Both the position numbers and the translations under genes were made by a program. The notes under the pieces were generated by a model. The model searched no databases. It was not told where the DNA came from and saw only the letters and a program-made list of their open reading frames with translations. Shown piece after piece: positions 8,541 to 21,367 of a stretch of DNA of 43,026 bases. This DNA is from Rhodobacterales bacterium HKCCSP123. Lineage in GTDB: Bacteria > Pseudomonadota > Alphaproteobacteria > Rhodobacterales > Rhodobacteraceae. The stretch's first letter is position 1, and each line of letters begins with the position of its first letter. The DNA is taken from the NCBI GenBank assembly GCA_015689745.1, contig WVSO01000024.1:1-43026 (forward strand), in the 5' to 3' direction.

Positions 8541-10063
8541 GCGACCGCCCCCCCGGCCATGTCGTGCATGTCATGCGCGCCGCCCAGCATCAGGCCGATC
8601 TCCTCCATCGACAGCCCGCGCGCGGGGCGCGGTGCCGAGAGCCGCCCCTCGTTCAGCGCGCAGAACCGGTCGGAAATCTCGAGCAGCTCGTCGAGGTCCT
8701 GCGAGATCACGATCACCGCAGCACCCCCCTGCGCAAGGTCGAGCAAGGCCTGCCGGATCGCGGCGGCGGCGCTCGCGTCCACGCCCCATGTCGGCTGGTT
8801 GACGACCAGAACCGTGGGCGCTTGCAGGATCTCGCGCCCGATCACGTATTTCTGCAGGTTCCCCCCCGACAGCGCCCGCGCGGCCACCCCCGGCCCCGGC
8901 GTGCGCACATCGAAGCGCGCGATGATCTCCTCGGCGAAGCCCCGCGCCTTGCCCCAGTCGACGAAGCCCGACCGGTCCAGCCCCTTGCGGATGCGCGCGG
9001 TCAGGACCGCGTTCTCGGTCAGGCTCATGTCGGGCGCCGCGGCATGGCCGAGCCGCTCCTCGGGCGCACAGAGCAGCCCCAGCGCGCGCCGGGCGTTCGG
9101 CCCCAGCGCGCCGACGGGTTCCCCCTTCAGTGTGATGGTCCCCGGCGCGACAAGCGTCTCGCCCGAGAGCGCCGAAAGAAGCTCGTCCTGCCCGTTGCCC
9201 GCGACCCCGCCGATGCCCAGAACCTCGCCCGCGCGCACCTCCAGCGCGACCTCGCGCAGCGGTGTCCCGAAGGGCGAGGCCGGCGTCACCGACAGCCCCG
9301 CCACATGCAGCAGCACCTCGCCCGGTTCATGCGCGTCGCGCGCGGGCTGGCTCAGCGACTTGCCGACCATGAGTTCCGCCATATACGCCGCGGTCACCTC
9401 GCGCGGGGTGCATTCGCCGACCTTTTTCCCAAGCCGCAGGATCGTGGCCGCATCGCAGAGCGTCCTGATCTCCTCGAGCTTGTGCGAGATATAAAGGATC
9501 GCCGTCCCCTCGGCGCTGAGCTTGCGCAGCGTGTGAAACAGGATCTCCACCTCCTGCGGCGTCAGCACCGAGGTCGGCTCGTCCATGATGAGGAGTTTCG
9601 GATCCTGCAACAGGCAGCGGATGATCTCGACCCTCTGGCGCTCGCCCGCCGACAGGTCGCCCACCATCCGGTCGGGATCGAGCGGCAGGCCGTAGGTCTC
9701 GCTCACCGCCCGGATCCGCGCCGCAAGGTCGCGCGGCTTCGGCGGATCCTCCATGCCGAGCGCGACATTCTCGGCCACGCTCAACGCCTCGAACAGGCTG
9801 AAATGCTGGAACACCATCGCGACGCCCGCGGCCCGCGCCGCCCGCGGCTCGGCAGGCGTGTAGGGCGCGCCGCGCAGGTGCATCGTGCCCCGGTCGGGCC
9901 GCACGAGGCCGTAGATCATCTTGACCAGCGTCGACTTGCCCGCGCCGTTCTCGCCCAGAAGCGCATGCACCTCGCCCGGCTGGATGGCGAAGGAGACGTC
10001 ATCATTGGCGACGACACCCGGATAGGCCTTGGTCAGCCCCTCGATCTCGAGCAGTGCCGTCAC
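8537..10063 (-). CDS. ABC transporter ATP-binding protein, two fused ATPase domains (BMP/nucleoside importer)
   Basis: This 508-residue protein has two nucleotide-binding domains in tandem, as in sugar and nucleoside importers of this type. Domain 1 has Walker A GENGAGKS (37-44), signature LSAGERQRVE and Walker B LLIMDEPTS. Domain 2 has a degenerate Walker A (GVAGNGQDE), signature LSGGNLQKYVIGREI and VVNQPTWGVD in place of a standard Walker B, which is common in the second domain of this family. The start is taken as the GTG at 10063, which overlaps the xdhC stop (GTGA); sequence upstream in frame is unlike any ABC protein. It energises the two permeases that follow. Confidence 0.9.
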   Translation of the reverse strand: MTALLEIEGLTKAYPGVVANDDVSFAIQPGEVHALLGENGAGKSTLVKMIYGLVRPDRGTMHLRGAPYTPAEPRAARAAGVAMVFQHFSLFEALSVAENVALGMEDPPKPRDLAARIRAVSETYGLPLDPDRMVGDLSAGERQRVEIIRCLLQDPKLLIMDEPTSVLTPQEVEILFHTLRKLSAEGTAILYISHKLEEIRTLCDAATILRLGKKVGECTPREVTAAYMAELMVGKSLSQPARDAHEPGEVLLHVAGLSVTPASPFGTPLREVALEVRAGEVLGIGGVAGNGQDELLSALSGETLVAPGTITLKGEPVGALGPNARRALGLLCAPEERLGHAAAPDMSLTENAVLTARIRKGLDRSGFVDWGKARGFAEEIIARFDVRTPGPGVAARALSGGNLQKYVIGREILQAPTVLVVNQPTWGVDASAAAAIRQALLDLAQGGAAVIVISQDLDELLEISDRFCALNEGRLSAPRPARGLSMEEIGLMLGGAHDMHDMAGGAVA

Positions 10064-10833
10064 GTGCGCGTCGCTTTCCCCCGGTGGATCGGCTTGACTG
10101 CCGATTCCTTGTGCAGATGCTCTTTCACTAGCCGCCCGGCCACCCCCACGGCAATGGCCTGGGGGTGTTTCCCGAGGCTCGGGTCGCCTATCGGGCAGGC
10201 AATGCGCGAAATTTCGGCATCCGAATGGCCAAGCGCGCCAAGCCGCGCGCGGAAGCGCGCCCATTTCGTCGCCGAGCCGATCAGCCCGCAGGAGGCGAAG
10301 CCGCGGGTCAGCGCCGCATGGCAGAGCGCAAGGTCGATCTCGTGGGAATAGGTCAGGATCAGGTGATGGGCATGCACCGGCGCATGCGCCATCAGCCGCG
10401 GCAGGTCGGCGGCGGTTATCGTCTCGACGCCCTCCGGCACGTCCCCGGGAAACCGCGCCGGGCCGGTGTCGGCCCAGGTGATCGCCACATGGGGCAGGGG
10501 GGCCATGACGCCGACGATGGCACGCCCCACATGCCCCGCGCCCCAGACCCAGAGGTCGGCCCCGCGCGGGCGTTCCAGGTCTTCCACCGCCTCGAAGCGC
10601 AGCACCACCGCCCCGCCGCAGCATTGGCCAAGCGCGGGGCCCAGCGGAAACCGCCGTTCCGCGTAGCCCGCCCCATCCGCCAGCATCTGCCGGGCGATCC
10701 GCATCGCCTCCCACTCCAGCGCGCCGCCGCCGATGGTCCCTTCGGTGCCATCGCCCCGCACCAGCATCGCCGCCCCTTCCTCGCGCGGGGCGGAGCCCTG
10801 CACGGCCACCACGCTCACGCGAATGCCGCTCAT
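10060..10833 (-). CDS. xdhC: XdhC, xanthine dehydrogenase accessory protein
   Basis: This 257-residue protein has the two XdhC/CoxI parts: an N-terminal segment with VVAVQGSAPREEGAAMLV and GTIGGGALEWEAM, and a C-terminal Rossmann-like part with VWGAGHVGRAIV and the later GLIGSATKWARFR. XdhC binds molybdenum cofactor and helps its sulfuration and insertion into XdhB (family knowledge). Its ATG overlaps the xdhB stop (ATGA) and its stop overlaps the ATPase GTG, so it links the enzyme and transporter halves of the operon. The longer in-frame extension upstream is just the other frame of xdhB. Confidence 0.92.
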   Translation of the reverse strand: MSGIRVSVVAVQGSAPREEGAAMLVRGDGTEGTIGGGALEWEAMRIARQMLADGAGYAERRFPLGPALGQCCGGAVVLRFEAVEDLERPRGADLWVWGAGHVGRAIVGVMAPLPHVAITWADTGPARFPGDVPEGVETITAADLPRLMAHAPVHAHHLILTYSHEIDLALCHAALTRGFASCGLIGSATKWARFRARLGALGHSDAEISRIACPIGDPSLGKHPQAIAVGVAGRLVKEHLHKESAVKPIHRGKATRT

Positions 10834-13268
10834 GCGCCCCTCGCCCGGTCGACGGCGGCCAGCACCGCCTCGGCGGTCGCGGGGGCCTGAAGGTCGGGGT
10901 ACTGCGGGCCGCAGGCCGCGCAGGCATCCCCGAGCGCCATCAGCACGGAAATCCCCAGCATGAAGGGCGGCTCGCCCACCGCCTTGGAGCGATAGATCGT
11001 CTCCTCCCGGTTCGCCCCGTCCCAGAGCGCCACGTTGAACACCTCGGGCCGGTCCGAACAGGCCGGGATCTTGTAGGTGGAAGGCGCATGGGTCCTCAGC
11101 CGCCCCTTGCCGTCCCACACAAGTTCCTCGGTCGTCAGCCAGCCCGCGCCCTGAACGAAGCCCCCCTCGATCTGCCCGATATCCAGCGCCGGGTTCAGGC
11201 TCGCGCCGCAGTCGTGGATGATATCGGTGCGCAGAATGCGGTTCTCGCCGGTCAGCGTGTCGATCACCACCTCCGAACAGGCCGCGCCATAGGCGAAGTA
11301 GAAGAACGGCCGCCCCCGCCCAGCGATCCGGTCCCACTCGATCTTGGGGGTCTTGTAGAACCCCGTCGCCGACAGGCTGACGCGCGCCATGTAGGTCTTC
11401 GCCACCGCCTCCTCGAAGGGCATCTCGGCCCCGCCCGCCCGCACCATGCCGCCCTCGAAGACGACCTCGCCTGGCTCCGCCTGCAACTCCGGCGCGACCA
11501 CGCCCGCGATGCGTGACCTGATCTCGTCGCAGGCGGCCTTGACCGCCATCCCGTTCAGATCGCTACCGGAACTTGCCGCCGTGGCACTGGTGTTCGGCAC
11601 CTTGCCCGTATCCGTCGCGGTGATCTTCACCCGGTCCATGCCCACGCCGAAGCGGTGGGCGGCCACCTGCGCGACCTTCTGGAACAACCCCTGTCCCATC
11701 TCGGTGCCGCCGTGGTTCATGTGGATCGAGCCATCCTGGTAGACATGCACCAGCGCGCCCGCCTGGTTCAGATGCGTCAGCGTGAAGGAGATGCCGAATT
11801 TCACCGGCGTCAGCGCGATCCCCCGCTTCAGCACCGGCTGGGCCGCGTTCCATTCGGCAATCGCCGCCCGCCGCCCGGCATAATCGCAGCCCTCCGCCAG
11901 CCGGTCGGTCAGCGCGTGCAGGATGAAATCCTCCACCTTCATCCCGTAGGGCGTCACGCCCTCCTTCACCCCCGCCGTCACCGGCGAATGCGCGGCCCCG
12001 AAGCGTTCCCCGCGCCCGGCGGTCTCCTTCACCTTCATCGCCCCCCGCCCCGCCAGATCGGCGGTCTCGAGACGCTTGCCCTCCTTCATCTTCCCGAAAA
12101 TACGGTCTCCCGCACTCTCCACCGGTGCCTCCGGGTAGTAATTCAGCCGCCGAACCTCCAACGGATCGCGCCCCAGCGCATGGGCCACGTGATCCATCAC
12201 CCGCTCGATCCCCACCATGCCCTGCGGCCCGCCGAACCCGCGATAGGCGGTGGCGCTCTGGTGGTTGGTCTTCAGCCGGTGCGAGGTGATGCGGCAGCTG
12301 GGCAGGTCATAGGCGTTGTCGGCATGCAGCATCGCCCGGTCGGCCACCGGCAGCGACAGGTCCATCGACCAGCCACAGCGCATGTAATGGGTGAAGTCCG
12401 CGGCCAGAAGCCGCCCCTCGCCATCCACGCCGACGCGGTAGTCCACGCGGATGTCGTGCCGCTTGCCGGTGATGACGAAATCATCGTCCCGGTCATAGCG
12501 CATCTTGGCGGGCCGCCCCGTACGCGCCGCGGCCACCGCGCAGGCGATGGCGAGATGGTTGCCCTGGCTCTCCTTCCCGCCGAAGCCGCCGCCCATCCGC
12601 CGCACCTCGACCCTGACCGCGTTCATCGGCAGGCCCAGGGCATCGGCAACCTTGTGCTGGATCTCCGTCGGGTGCTGGGAGGAGGAATGCACGACCATGT
12701 CGCCCCCCTCCTGCGGGAGCGCCAGCGCCGCCTGGCCTTCGAGGTAGAAATGCTCCTGCCCGCCGACCTCGATCCGGCCTTCGATCACGCGCGGGGCCTT
12801 GGCCAAAGCCGCCTCCACGTCGCCCTTGGCATAGACGCGCGGCCCTTCCTCGAAGCGGGAATTGGCGGCTAGCGCCTCCTCCACCGTCAGGATCGGGGCC
12901 TCTTCCTCGTAGTCGATCACCGCCAAAGCCGCCGCCTTGCGCGCGCGCAAATGGCTGTCGGCCACGACAAGGAACAAGGGCTGGCCCGCGTAATGGATCG
13001 TTCCGTCACTCACCAGCGGCTCGTCATGGGCCGAGGGCGAGCAATCGGGGATCACGTCGAAATCCGCGCCCGAGAGCACCATCACCACGCCCGGCGCGGC
13101 CCGCACCGGGCCAAGGTCCATCGCCGCGATGCGGCCCCGTGCGATCCGGCTCGTCCCGAAGGCGAGGTGCAGGCAATCCCAAGGCACGGGGATGTCATCG
13201 ACATAGCGCGCCTGACCCGTGACATGGAGCGGCGCCGCGTCATGCGGCAGGGGTTTCGAGACACTCAT
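10830..13268 (-). CDS. xdhB: Xanthine dehydrogenase, molybdopterin-binding subunit
   Basis: This 812-residue protein is the large subunit of a split bacterial xanthine dehydrogenase. It opens with the family pattern ARYVDDIPVP, and carries the molybdenum-cofactor loop GGGFGGKESQ, the substrate-pocket motif AYRGFGGPQG and, near the C-terminus, KAVGEPPFMLG with the active-site glutamate. The ATG at 13268 is preceded by GGAGG at a 7-base spacing, preferred over the TTG 6 bases further upstream. It oxidises hypoxanthine and xanthine to urate in the cytoplasm together with XdhA. It starts 22 bases after xdhA and overlaps xdhC by 4 bases. Confidence 0.95.
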   Translation of the reverse strand: MSVSKPLPHDAAPLHVTGQARYVDDIPVPWDCLHLAFGTSRIARGRIAAMDLGPVRAAPGVVMVLSGADFDVIPDCSPSAHDEPLVSDGTIHYAGQPLFLVVADSHLRARKAAALAVIDYEEEAPILTVEEALAANSRFEEGPRVYAKGDVEAALAKAPRVIEGRIEVGGQEHFYLEGQAALALPQEGGDMVVHSSSQHPTEIQHKVADALGLPMNAVRVEVRRMGGGFGGKESQGNHLAIACAVAAARTGRPAKMRYDRDDDFVITGKRHDIRVDYRVGVDGEGRLLAADFTHYMRCGWSMDLSLPVADRAMLHADNAYDLPSCRITSHRLKTNHQSATAYRGFGGPQGMVGIERVMDHVAHALGRDPLEVRRLNYYPEAPVESAGDRIFGKMKEGKRLETADLAGRGAMKVKETAGRGERFGAAHSPVTAGVKEGVTPYGMKVEDFILHALTDRLAEGCDYAGRRAAIAEWNAAQPVLKRGIALTPVKFGISFTLTHLNQAGALVHVYQDGSIHMNHGGTEMGQGLFQKVAQVAAHRFGVGMDRVKITATDTGKVPNTSATAASSGSDLNGMAVKAACDEIRSRIAGVVAPELQAEPGEVVFEGGMVRAGGAEMPFEEAVAKTYMARVSLSATGFYKTPKIEWDRIAGRGRPFFYFAYGAACSEVVIDTLTGENRILRTDIIHDCGASLNPALDIGQIEGGFVQGAGWLTTEELVWDGKGRLRTHAPSTYKIPACSDRPEVFNVALWDGANREETIYRSKAVGEPPFMLGISVLMALGDACAACGPQYPDLQAPATAEAVLAAVDRARGA

Positions 13269-13290
13269 GCGCAAACCTCCGGTTTGACCC

Positions 13291-14691
13291 TCATGCCCGC
13301 ACCTCCAGCACGCTCACCGCCTCGCCCCGGCTCTCGCGGAAATACCGCATCAGCATCCCCTCTGCCGCGCGCAGCCGGTAGGCGGCCGAGGCGCGCATGT
13401 CCGAGAGCGGCGTGAAATCCTCGGCGAAGCGCGCCTGCGCCGCCGTCACCGTCTCGAGGCTCCAGGGCCGGTCCACCAGCGCCGCCTCGACCGCCGCGGC
13501 GCGTTTGGGCACGCCCGCCATCCCGCCGAAGGCGATCCGGGCGGCAACCACCACGCCCTCCTCCACCGTCACGTTGAAGCAGCCGCAGACGGCGGAAATA
13601 TCCTGGTCGAAGCGTTTCGAGAGCTTGTAGCAGGCCAGCCTGTCGGGCTGCACGGGGACCGAAATGGCCTCCACGAACTCCCCCGGCGCGCGGTCCTGTT
13701 TCCCGTAGTCGAGGAAGAACGCCTCCAGCGGCATGTCCCGCCGCGCCTCGCCCTTGCGCAGGTGCAGCGTTGCCCCCAGCGCGATCAGCGCGGGCGGGCT
13801 GTCGCCGATGGGCGAGCCGTTGGCGATGTTGCCGCCGATGGTCGCGGCGTTGCGCACCTGGACGGACCCATAGCGCCGGATCATCCCGGCCAGCGACGGG
13901 TGACGGTCGGTGAAATACGCGCCGACCTCGGTCAGGCTGGTCATCGCCCCGATGCGGATCGAGTCCTGATCCGCGGCAATCCCCGTCAGATCGGCACATC
14001 GGTTGAGAAACGCCACCGGCGCGAGGTCGCGCAGCCCCTTGGTCACCCAGAGCCCGACATCGGTCGCCCCTGCGATCAGCGTCGCGTCGGGATGAGCCGC
14101 GTACCACTCGGCGAGCGCGTCCGACGAGGTCGGAACCGCGGCAGGCGTTGCTCCCGAAGAGCGTATTTTGGGAAAGGTGAAGGCAGGGTCGCCAAGCGCT
14201 TCGGCGTCGGCGCGCATCCAGTCGGGGACGGGGGCATCGGCAGCGGCTTCGGCGGCGCGGACGATGGGCGCATAGCCCGTGCAGCGGCAGAGGTTCCCTG
14301 CCAGTTGGTCGTCGTGATCCCGCCGCCCGTTCAGATGCGCCACCGCCATGGACACCACGAAGCCCGGCGTGCAGAACCCGCACTGGCTCCCGTGATGCGC
14401 GACCATCGCCTCCTGAACCGGGTGCAGCGCGCCGCCGGGTCCGGCGATCCCCTCGACCGTGCGCACTGCGCGGCCTTCGAGCTGACCCATGAAAAGGATG
14501 CAGGCGTTCAACGCCCGGCTCGTCCCGTCCGCATCGGTGACCATCACCGTGCAGGCGCCGCAATCGCCCTCGTTGCAGCCCTCCTTGGTGCCGGTCAGCC
14601 GCGCCTCCTCGCGCAGCCAGTCCAGAAGCGTCACCGTCGGCGCCGCCTCCACGTCCCGAGGTTCCCCGTTCAGAAGAAACCGGATGCCCAT
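13291..14691 (-). CDS. xdhA: Xanthine dehydrogenase, iron-sulfur and FAD subunit
   Basis: This 466-residue small subunit has a plant-type 2Fe-2S ferredoxin domain ([16 protein letters not shown], residues 35-50), a second 2Fe-2S helical domain ([10 protein letters not shown] and CRCTGY), then a FAD-binding domain with [13 protein letters not shown], and a CO-dehydrogenase flavoprotein C-terminal part. Electrons pass from the molybdenum centre in XdhB through the clusters and FAD to NAD. The start [11 protein letters not shown] fits the family; the ribosome-binding site is only a weak GGCGGG. It is the first gene of the eight-gene minus-strand operon and is divergent from dnaE across 229 bases. 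Confidence 0.94.
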   Translation of the reverse strand: MGIRFLLNGEPRDVEAAPTVTLLDWLREEARLTGTKEGCNEGDCGACTVMVTDADGTSRALNACILFMGQLEGRAVRTVEGIAGPGGALHPVQEAMVAHHGSQCGFCTPGFVVSMAVAHLNGRRDHDDQLAGNLCRCTGYAPIVRAAEAAADAPVPDWMRADAEALGDPAFTFPKIRSSGATPAAVPTSSDALAEWYAAHPDATLIAGATDVGLWVTKGLRDLAPVAFLNRCADLTGIAADQDSIRIGAMTSLTEVGAYFTDRHPSLAGMIRRYGSVQVRNAATIGGNIANGSPIGDSPPALIALGATLHLRKGEARRDMPLEAFFLDYGKQDRAPGEFVEAISVPVQPDRLACYKLSKRFDQDISAVCGCFNVTVEEGVVVAARIAFGGMAGVPKRAAAVEAALVDRPWSLETVTAAQARFAEDFTPLSDMRASAAYRLRAAEGMLMRYFRESRGEAVSVLEVRA

Positions 14692-14764
14692 GTGATGTGC
14701 CCGCCGCGGTACCCTTGCCGGGGTGGTCGTCCGGCGCTCGATGCGGCGTAGAGCGCGGCCCCGT

Positions 14765-14791
14765 TTTCCTGTTCGACCGGACGACAGGAAA
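14765..14791. promoter_or_regulatory. Inverted repeat in the xdhA-dnaE divergent promoter region
   Basis: TTTCCTGT and ACAGGAAA form a perfect 8-bp inverted repeat with an 11-base spacer, 74 bases upstream of xdhA and 130 upstream of dnaE. The size and position suit an operator for the purine operon. A weak sigma-70-like pair ACGACA-N18-CATAAT (14781-14810, plus strand) overlaps the right arm and could serve dnaE. Both are inferences from pattern only. The rest of the 229-base gap shows nothing distinct. Confidence 0.35.
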
Positions 14792-14920
14792 CCCGTCCTT
14801 GTCGCATAATGCAAGCCTTGCGCTGCGCGGGCCCTGCCCGGGGGGCCTCGGTCGCAACGATCCACAAGATACCGGGGCAAGCGGCTGGATCGCCCCAAGG
14901 GCTTGCGGTAGCCTTGTGTC

Positions 14921-18439
<3,519 letters not shown>

Positions 18440-18493
18440 GCGCCGCTCGACCCCCTTCCCATTCGCCGTGCCCGCCCCTACCGTCGCGCCACG

Positions 18494-19717
18494 ATGACAC
18501 CCGACACCACCCTCGACAGCCGCGCCTCATGGGGACGGCTGGGCCTCAGCCTCCTGATCTCGCTGATCGGGAATGTCGGCATGTGGGCGATCATCGTCAT
18601 CCTGCCCGCGGTGCAGGCGGAATTCGGCGTGGACCGGGCCGATGCCTCGATCCCCTACACGCTCACGATGATCGGCTTCGCCGCCGGGAACTTCCTGATC
18701 GGCCGCGCGGTCGACCGCTGGGGCATGGCGCCCTGCCTCGCCGGATCGGCTCTGCTGATGGCGCTCGCCTATGGTGCCGCCGCCTTCGCCCCCAGCCTCG
18801 CCACGCTCTCGGCGCTGCAACTGCTGATCGGCTTCGGCACCGCCACCAGCTTCGGCCCGCTCATCGCCGATGTCTCGCAATGGTTCCTGAAACGCCGCGG
18901 CATCGCGGTGGCGATCATCGCCTCGGGCAACTACCTCTCGGGCGCGATCTGGCCCCTGATCCTTGCCGATATCCTCGCGGGCCCCGGCTGGCGCACGGCC
19001 TATCTCGTCATCGCCGCCACCACCTTCGCCGTCATGCTTCCCGCCACGTGGCTCCTGCGCAAACCGCTCCCCGAGGGCGCGCTGCAGGCCTCCGAAAGCG
19101 CCGCCGCGCTCAAGGCGCGCGAGGCGGGCCTGTCGCCGCGCGCGCTGACCTGGCTGCTCGCCGCCGCCGGCATCGGCTGCTGCGTGGCCATGTCCATGCC
19201 GCAGGTCCATATCGTCGCCTATTGCACCGACCTCGGCTACGGCCCGGCGGTGGGCGCGGAAATGCTCTCGCTCATGCTGATGGGCGGCGTCGCCTCGCGC
19301 CTCGTCTCGGGCCTTCTGGCCGACCGGCTCGGCGGCGTGATGACGCTTCTCATCGGCTCCACCCTCCAGATGCTCGCCCTCATCCTCTACCTGCCGACGA
19401 CGGGCCTGACCTCGCTCTACCTCGTGAGCCTCGTCTTCGGCCTGAGCCAGGGCGGCATCGTGCCCTCCTACGCCATCATCGTCCGCGAATACCTTCCCGC
19501 CCGCGAGGCGGGCGCGCGGGTGGGCTTCGTCATCATGGCGACCATCGTCGGCATGGCCCTCGGCGGCTGGCTCTCGGGGCTGATCTACGACCTCACCGGG
19601 TCCTACCGCTGGGCCTTCCTCAACGGCATCGCCTTCAACGCGCTCAACGTGGCGATCATGGTGATGATCCTCTTGCGCTCGCGCCCGCGCAGCCCCCGCG
19701 TGGCCGTCGCGGCCTGA
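18494..19717 (+). CDS. MFS transporter
   Basis: This 407-residue protein has about twelve hydrophobic spans in two halves. Motif-A-like loops lie between helices 2 and 3 (IGRAVDRWGMAP) and in the second half (GLLADRLGGVM), as in the Major Facilitator Superfamily. It resembles the monocarboxylate/oxalate-type subgroup in the layout of the second half, but the substrate cannot be stated. The ATG lies 54 bases after dnaE with no visible terminator, so read-through from dnaE is possible. It ends convergently, 6 bases from the LysR gene. Confidence 0.85.
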   Translation: MTPDTTLDSRASWGRLGLSLLISLIGNVGMWAIIVILPAVQAEFGVDRADASIPYTLTMIGFAAGNFLIGRAVDRWGMAPCLAGSALLMALAYGAAAFAPSLATLSALQLLIGFGTATSFGPLIADVSQWFLKRRGIAVAIIASGNYLSGAIWPLILADILAGPGWRTAYLVIAATTFAVMLPATWLLRKPLPEGALQASESAAALKAREAGLSPRALTWLLAAAGIGCCVAMSMPQVHIVAYCTDLGYGPAVGAEMLSLMLMGGVASRLVSGLLADRLGGVMTLLIGSTLQMLALILYLPTTGLTSLYLVSLVFGLSQGGIVPSYAIIVREYLPAREAGARVGFVIMATIVGMALGGWLSGLIYDLTGSYRWAFLNGIAFNALNVAIMVMILLRSRPRSPRVAVAA

Positions 19718-19723
19718 CCGCCG

Positions 19724-20602
19724 TCACCCTGGCCAGCCGTGGCCCTCGACGGCGCGCATGAAGGCCTCCATCGCGGGGGTGAAGGGCCGCCCCGGCATGT
19801 GGACCAGCCCGACCTCGCGCGCCACCTCGGGCGCGATCAGGGGGCGCTGGATCAGCCCCGGCAGGGTGACCGAATATTCCGGCATGAAGGCGAAGCCGAT
19901 CCCGGCCAGCACCATCGCCTGCACCCAATCCTCGCGCTCCGAGCGGAAGCGCGCGTAAAGCGACACCCCCTCCGCTTCGCAGACGGCCATCACCATCTCG
20001 CGCATCTCGCAGGCCAGCCGGTCGACATATGGCTCGCCGGACAGGTCCGACAGCGCCACCGCGTTGAGCTGGCTCAGCTTGTGACCGGGCGGAAAGACGA
20101 CGACGTAGCGCTCGCTGTAAAGCGGCCGGCACCGCAGCGCCCCGGCGATCTCCTCGTCGAGCGTCAGGATCGCGGCGTCCAGGTCTCCGCCGGCCAGCCG
20201 CTCGCGCAGCTCGGACAGCGCCCCCTCGCTCACCGCCAGCTCGATGCCCGGATGGGCGGCCTCGAACCCTGCCAGGAAGCGCGCCAGCCGGACGTGCCCC
20301 ACCGTCGACAGAACCCCCAGCCTCAGCGGGACCTTTTCCAGCAGGCGGAAGTTTTGCGCCAGGAGCCGCGCGGCATCCGCCTCGGCCAGGATCTGCGACA
20401 GGTGCGGCAGCATCGACTGGCCGAACTGGCTCAGCATCACGCCCCGCCCCTCGCGATGGAACAGCGGCGCGCCAAGCTCCGCCTCCAGCGCCTTGATCCC
20501 CTTGGTCAGCGCGGGTTGCGTCACGTTGCAGTCTTCCGCGGCGCGGGTGAAGTTCAACACCCGTGCCGCGGCCAGCACGTATCGGATCTGCGACATCTCC
20601 AT
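19724..20602 (-). CDS. LysR-family transcriptional regulator
   Basis: This 292-residue regulator has the standard N-terminal winged helix (MEMSQIRYVLAAARVLNFTR, with TQPALTKGIKALEAELGAPL in the recognition region, roughly residues 1-62) and a periplasmic-binding-fold effector domain (about 90-290). The ATG at 20602 has AGGAGG nine bases upstream; the second ATG two codons on is less well placed. It is divergent from the DUF4242 gene, the common arrangement for a LysR protein and its target, so that gene is its most likely target (inference). It is convergent with the MFS gene. The inducer is unknown. Confidence 0.92.
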   Translation of the reverse strand: MEMSQIRYVLAAARVLNFTRAAEDCNVTQPALTKGIKALEAELGAPLFHREGRGVMLSQFGQSMLPHLSQILAEADAARLLAQNFRLLEKVPLRLGVLSTVGHVRLARFLAGFEAAHPGIELAVSEGALSELRERLAGGDLDAAILTLDEEIAGALRCRPLYSERYVVVFPPGHKLSQLNAVALSDLSGEPYVDRLACEMREMVMAVCEAEGVSLYARFRSEREDWVQAMVLAGIGFAFMPEYSVTLPGLIQRPLIAPEVAREVGLVHMPGRPFTPAMEAFMRAVEGHGWPG

Positions 20603-20758
20603 GCGGTCCGGCCTCCTGTCCCCCGACCCGGTGCCAAGCCTACCGCAGAATCGGCAAACCGTGGGGAATGGATCGATAACGCATCGCCATTTCCGCCCGC
20701 GCCCGTCCTGCGCTTGACTTGGACCACCACGACAATCCAGCCGAAGGGAGACCACGAC

Positions 20759-21022
20759 ATGTCGGTATTCATGGTGGAACGCGATCTGAAGGGGATCAGC
20801 ATGGAAGACCTTGCCGGCGCGCAGAAGGCGGCCATCGCCCAGGCCGCCGCGATGCGCGGGGCAGGGACCGAGATCAGCTACATCCGCTCGACCTTCGCCC
20901 CCGAGGACGGGCGTTGCATGTGCCTCTTCGACGGTGCCTCGGCCGAGGAGGTGAAGGCGCTCAACGACGCGGCGGGCCTGCCCTACACCCGCGTGGTCCC
21001 CGCCCTCGACCTTACCCCGTGA
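20759..21022 (+). CDS. DUF4242 small protein
   Basis: This 87-residue protein opens MSVFMVERDLKGISMEDL and contains SYIRSTFAPEDGRCMCLFDG, the pattern of the DUF4242 family, small ferredoxin-like-fold proteins that include a nickel-binding Streptomyces member (family knowledge). Whether this one binds metal is not shown; the RCMCLF cysteines are candidates. GGGAG precedes the ATG at a suitable distance. The 156-base gap to the divergent LysR gene is the likely regulatory region. A TTGACT at 20713 is a possible -35 without a convincing -10. Confidence 0.78.
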   Translation: MSVFMVERDLKGISMEDLAGAQKAAIAQAAAMRGAGTEISYIRSTFAPEDGRCMCLFDGASAEEVKALNDAAGLPYTRVVPALDLTP

Positions 21023-21074
21023 CCCGTCCGGGCGCGTTCACCATTCATCAAGGTTAACGCGCCCCCCTGCTTCT

Positions 21075-21127
21075 CCGTTTCGAAAATATCCCGGGGGAGT
21101 CGCGAATGCGACGGGGGCAGAGCCCCC
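21075..21127. repeat. Mosaic palindromic intergenic repeat, copy 2
   Basis: Bases 21075-21104 match 4426-4455 at 29 of 30 positions, and 21114-21127 repeats the GGGGCAGAGCCCCC module, here only 9 bases further on instead of 46. The element fills most of the gap between the DUF4242 gene and slyX and is symmetrical enough to act as a hairpin between these two converging genes. Confidence 0.75.
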
Positions 21128-21144
21128 ACCTGTCCCGAGGCCGA

Positions 21145-21348
21145 TCACCAATGCGGCGGCTTCTGGTCGGCGAGCGGGATGGTGCCGCCCGCATCGACCT
21201 CGCGCTCGGCCTCGCGCTGCATCAGCATCTCGACCCGGCGCACCAGCCGCGCGATCTCGGCATCCTGCCGGGCCACGACCTCCGACAGGTCATCCACCGC
21301 CCGCTCGAGGTGGGCAATCCGCTCTTCAAGGCCCGTGTCGCGTGCCAT
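21145..21348 (-). CDS. slyX: SlyX family protein
   Basis: This 67-residue protein is a single predicted coiled coil ([20 protein letters not shown], about residues 7-45) followed by a flexible tail ending in KPPHW, the characteristic end of SlyX proteins. AAGGAGG lies upstream of the ATG at 21348, which fixes the start. SlyX function is not established in any species that I know of. It is divergent from hisS across 150 bases holding a phased GTAC array. The gene is easily missed because it sits inside a much longer open frame antisense to hisS. Confidence 0.85.
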   Translation of the reverse strand: MARDTGLEERIAHLERAVDDLSEVVARQDAEIARLVRRVEMLMQREAEREVDAGGTIPLADQKPPHW

Positions 21349-21367
21349 CTGCGCCTCCTTCGCCGCA

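Noticed and set aside
20640-20758. LysR-type binding site (T-N11-A) between the LysR and DUF4242 genes
   Set aside because: T-N11-A is too loose to single out one site by eye; only a weak ATGG-N15-CCAT symmetry was seen.
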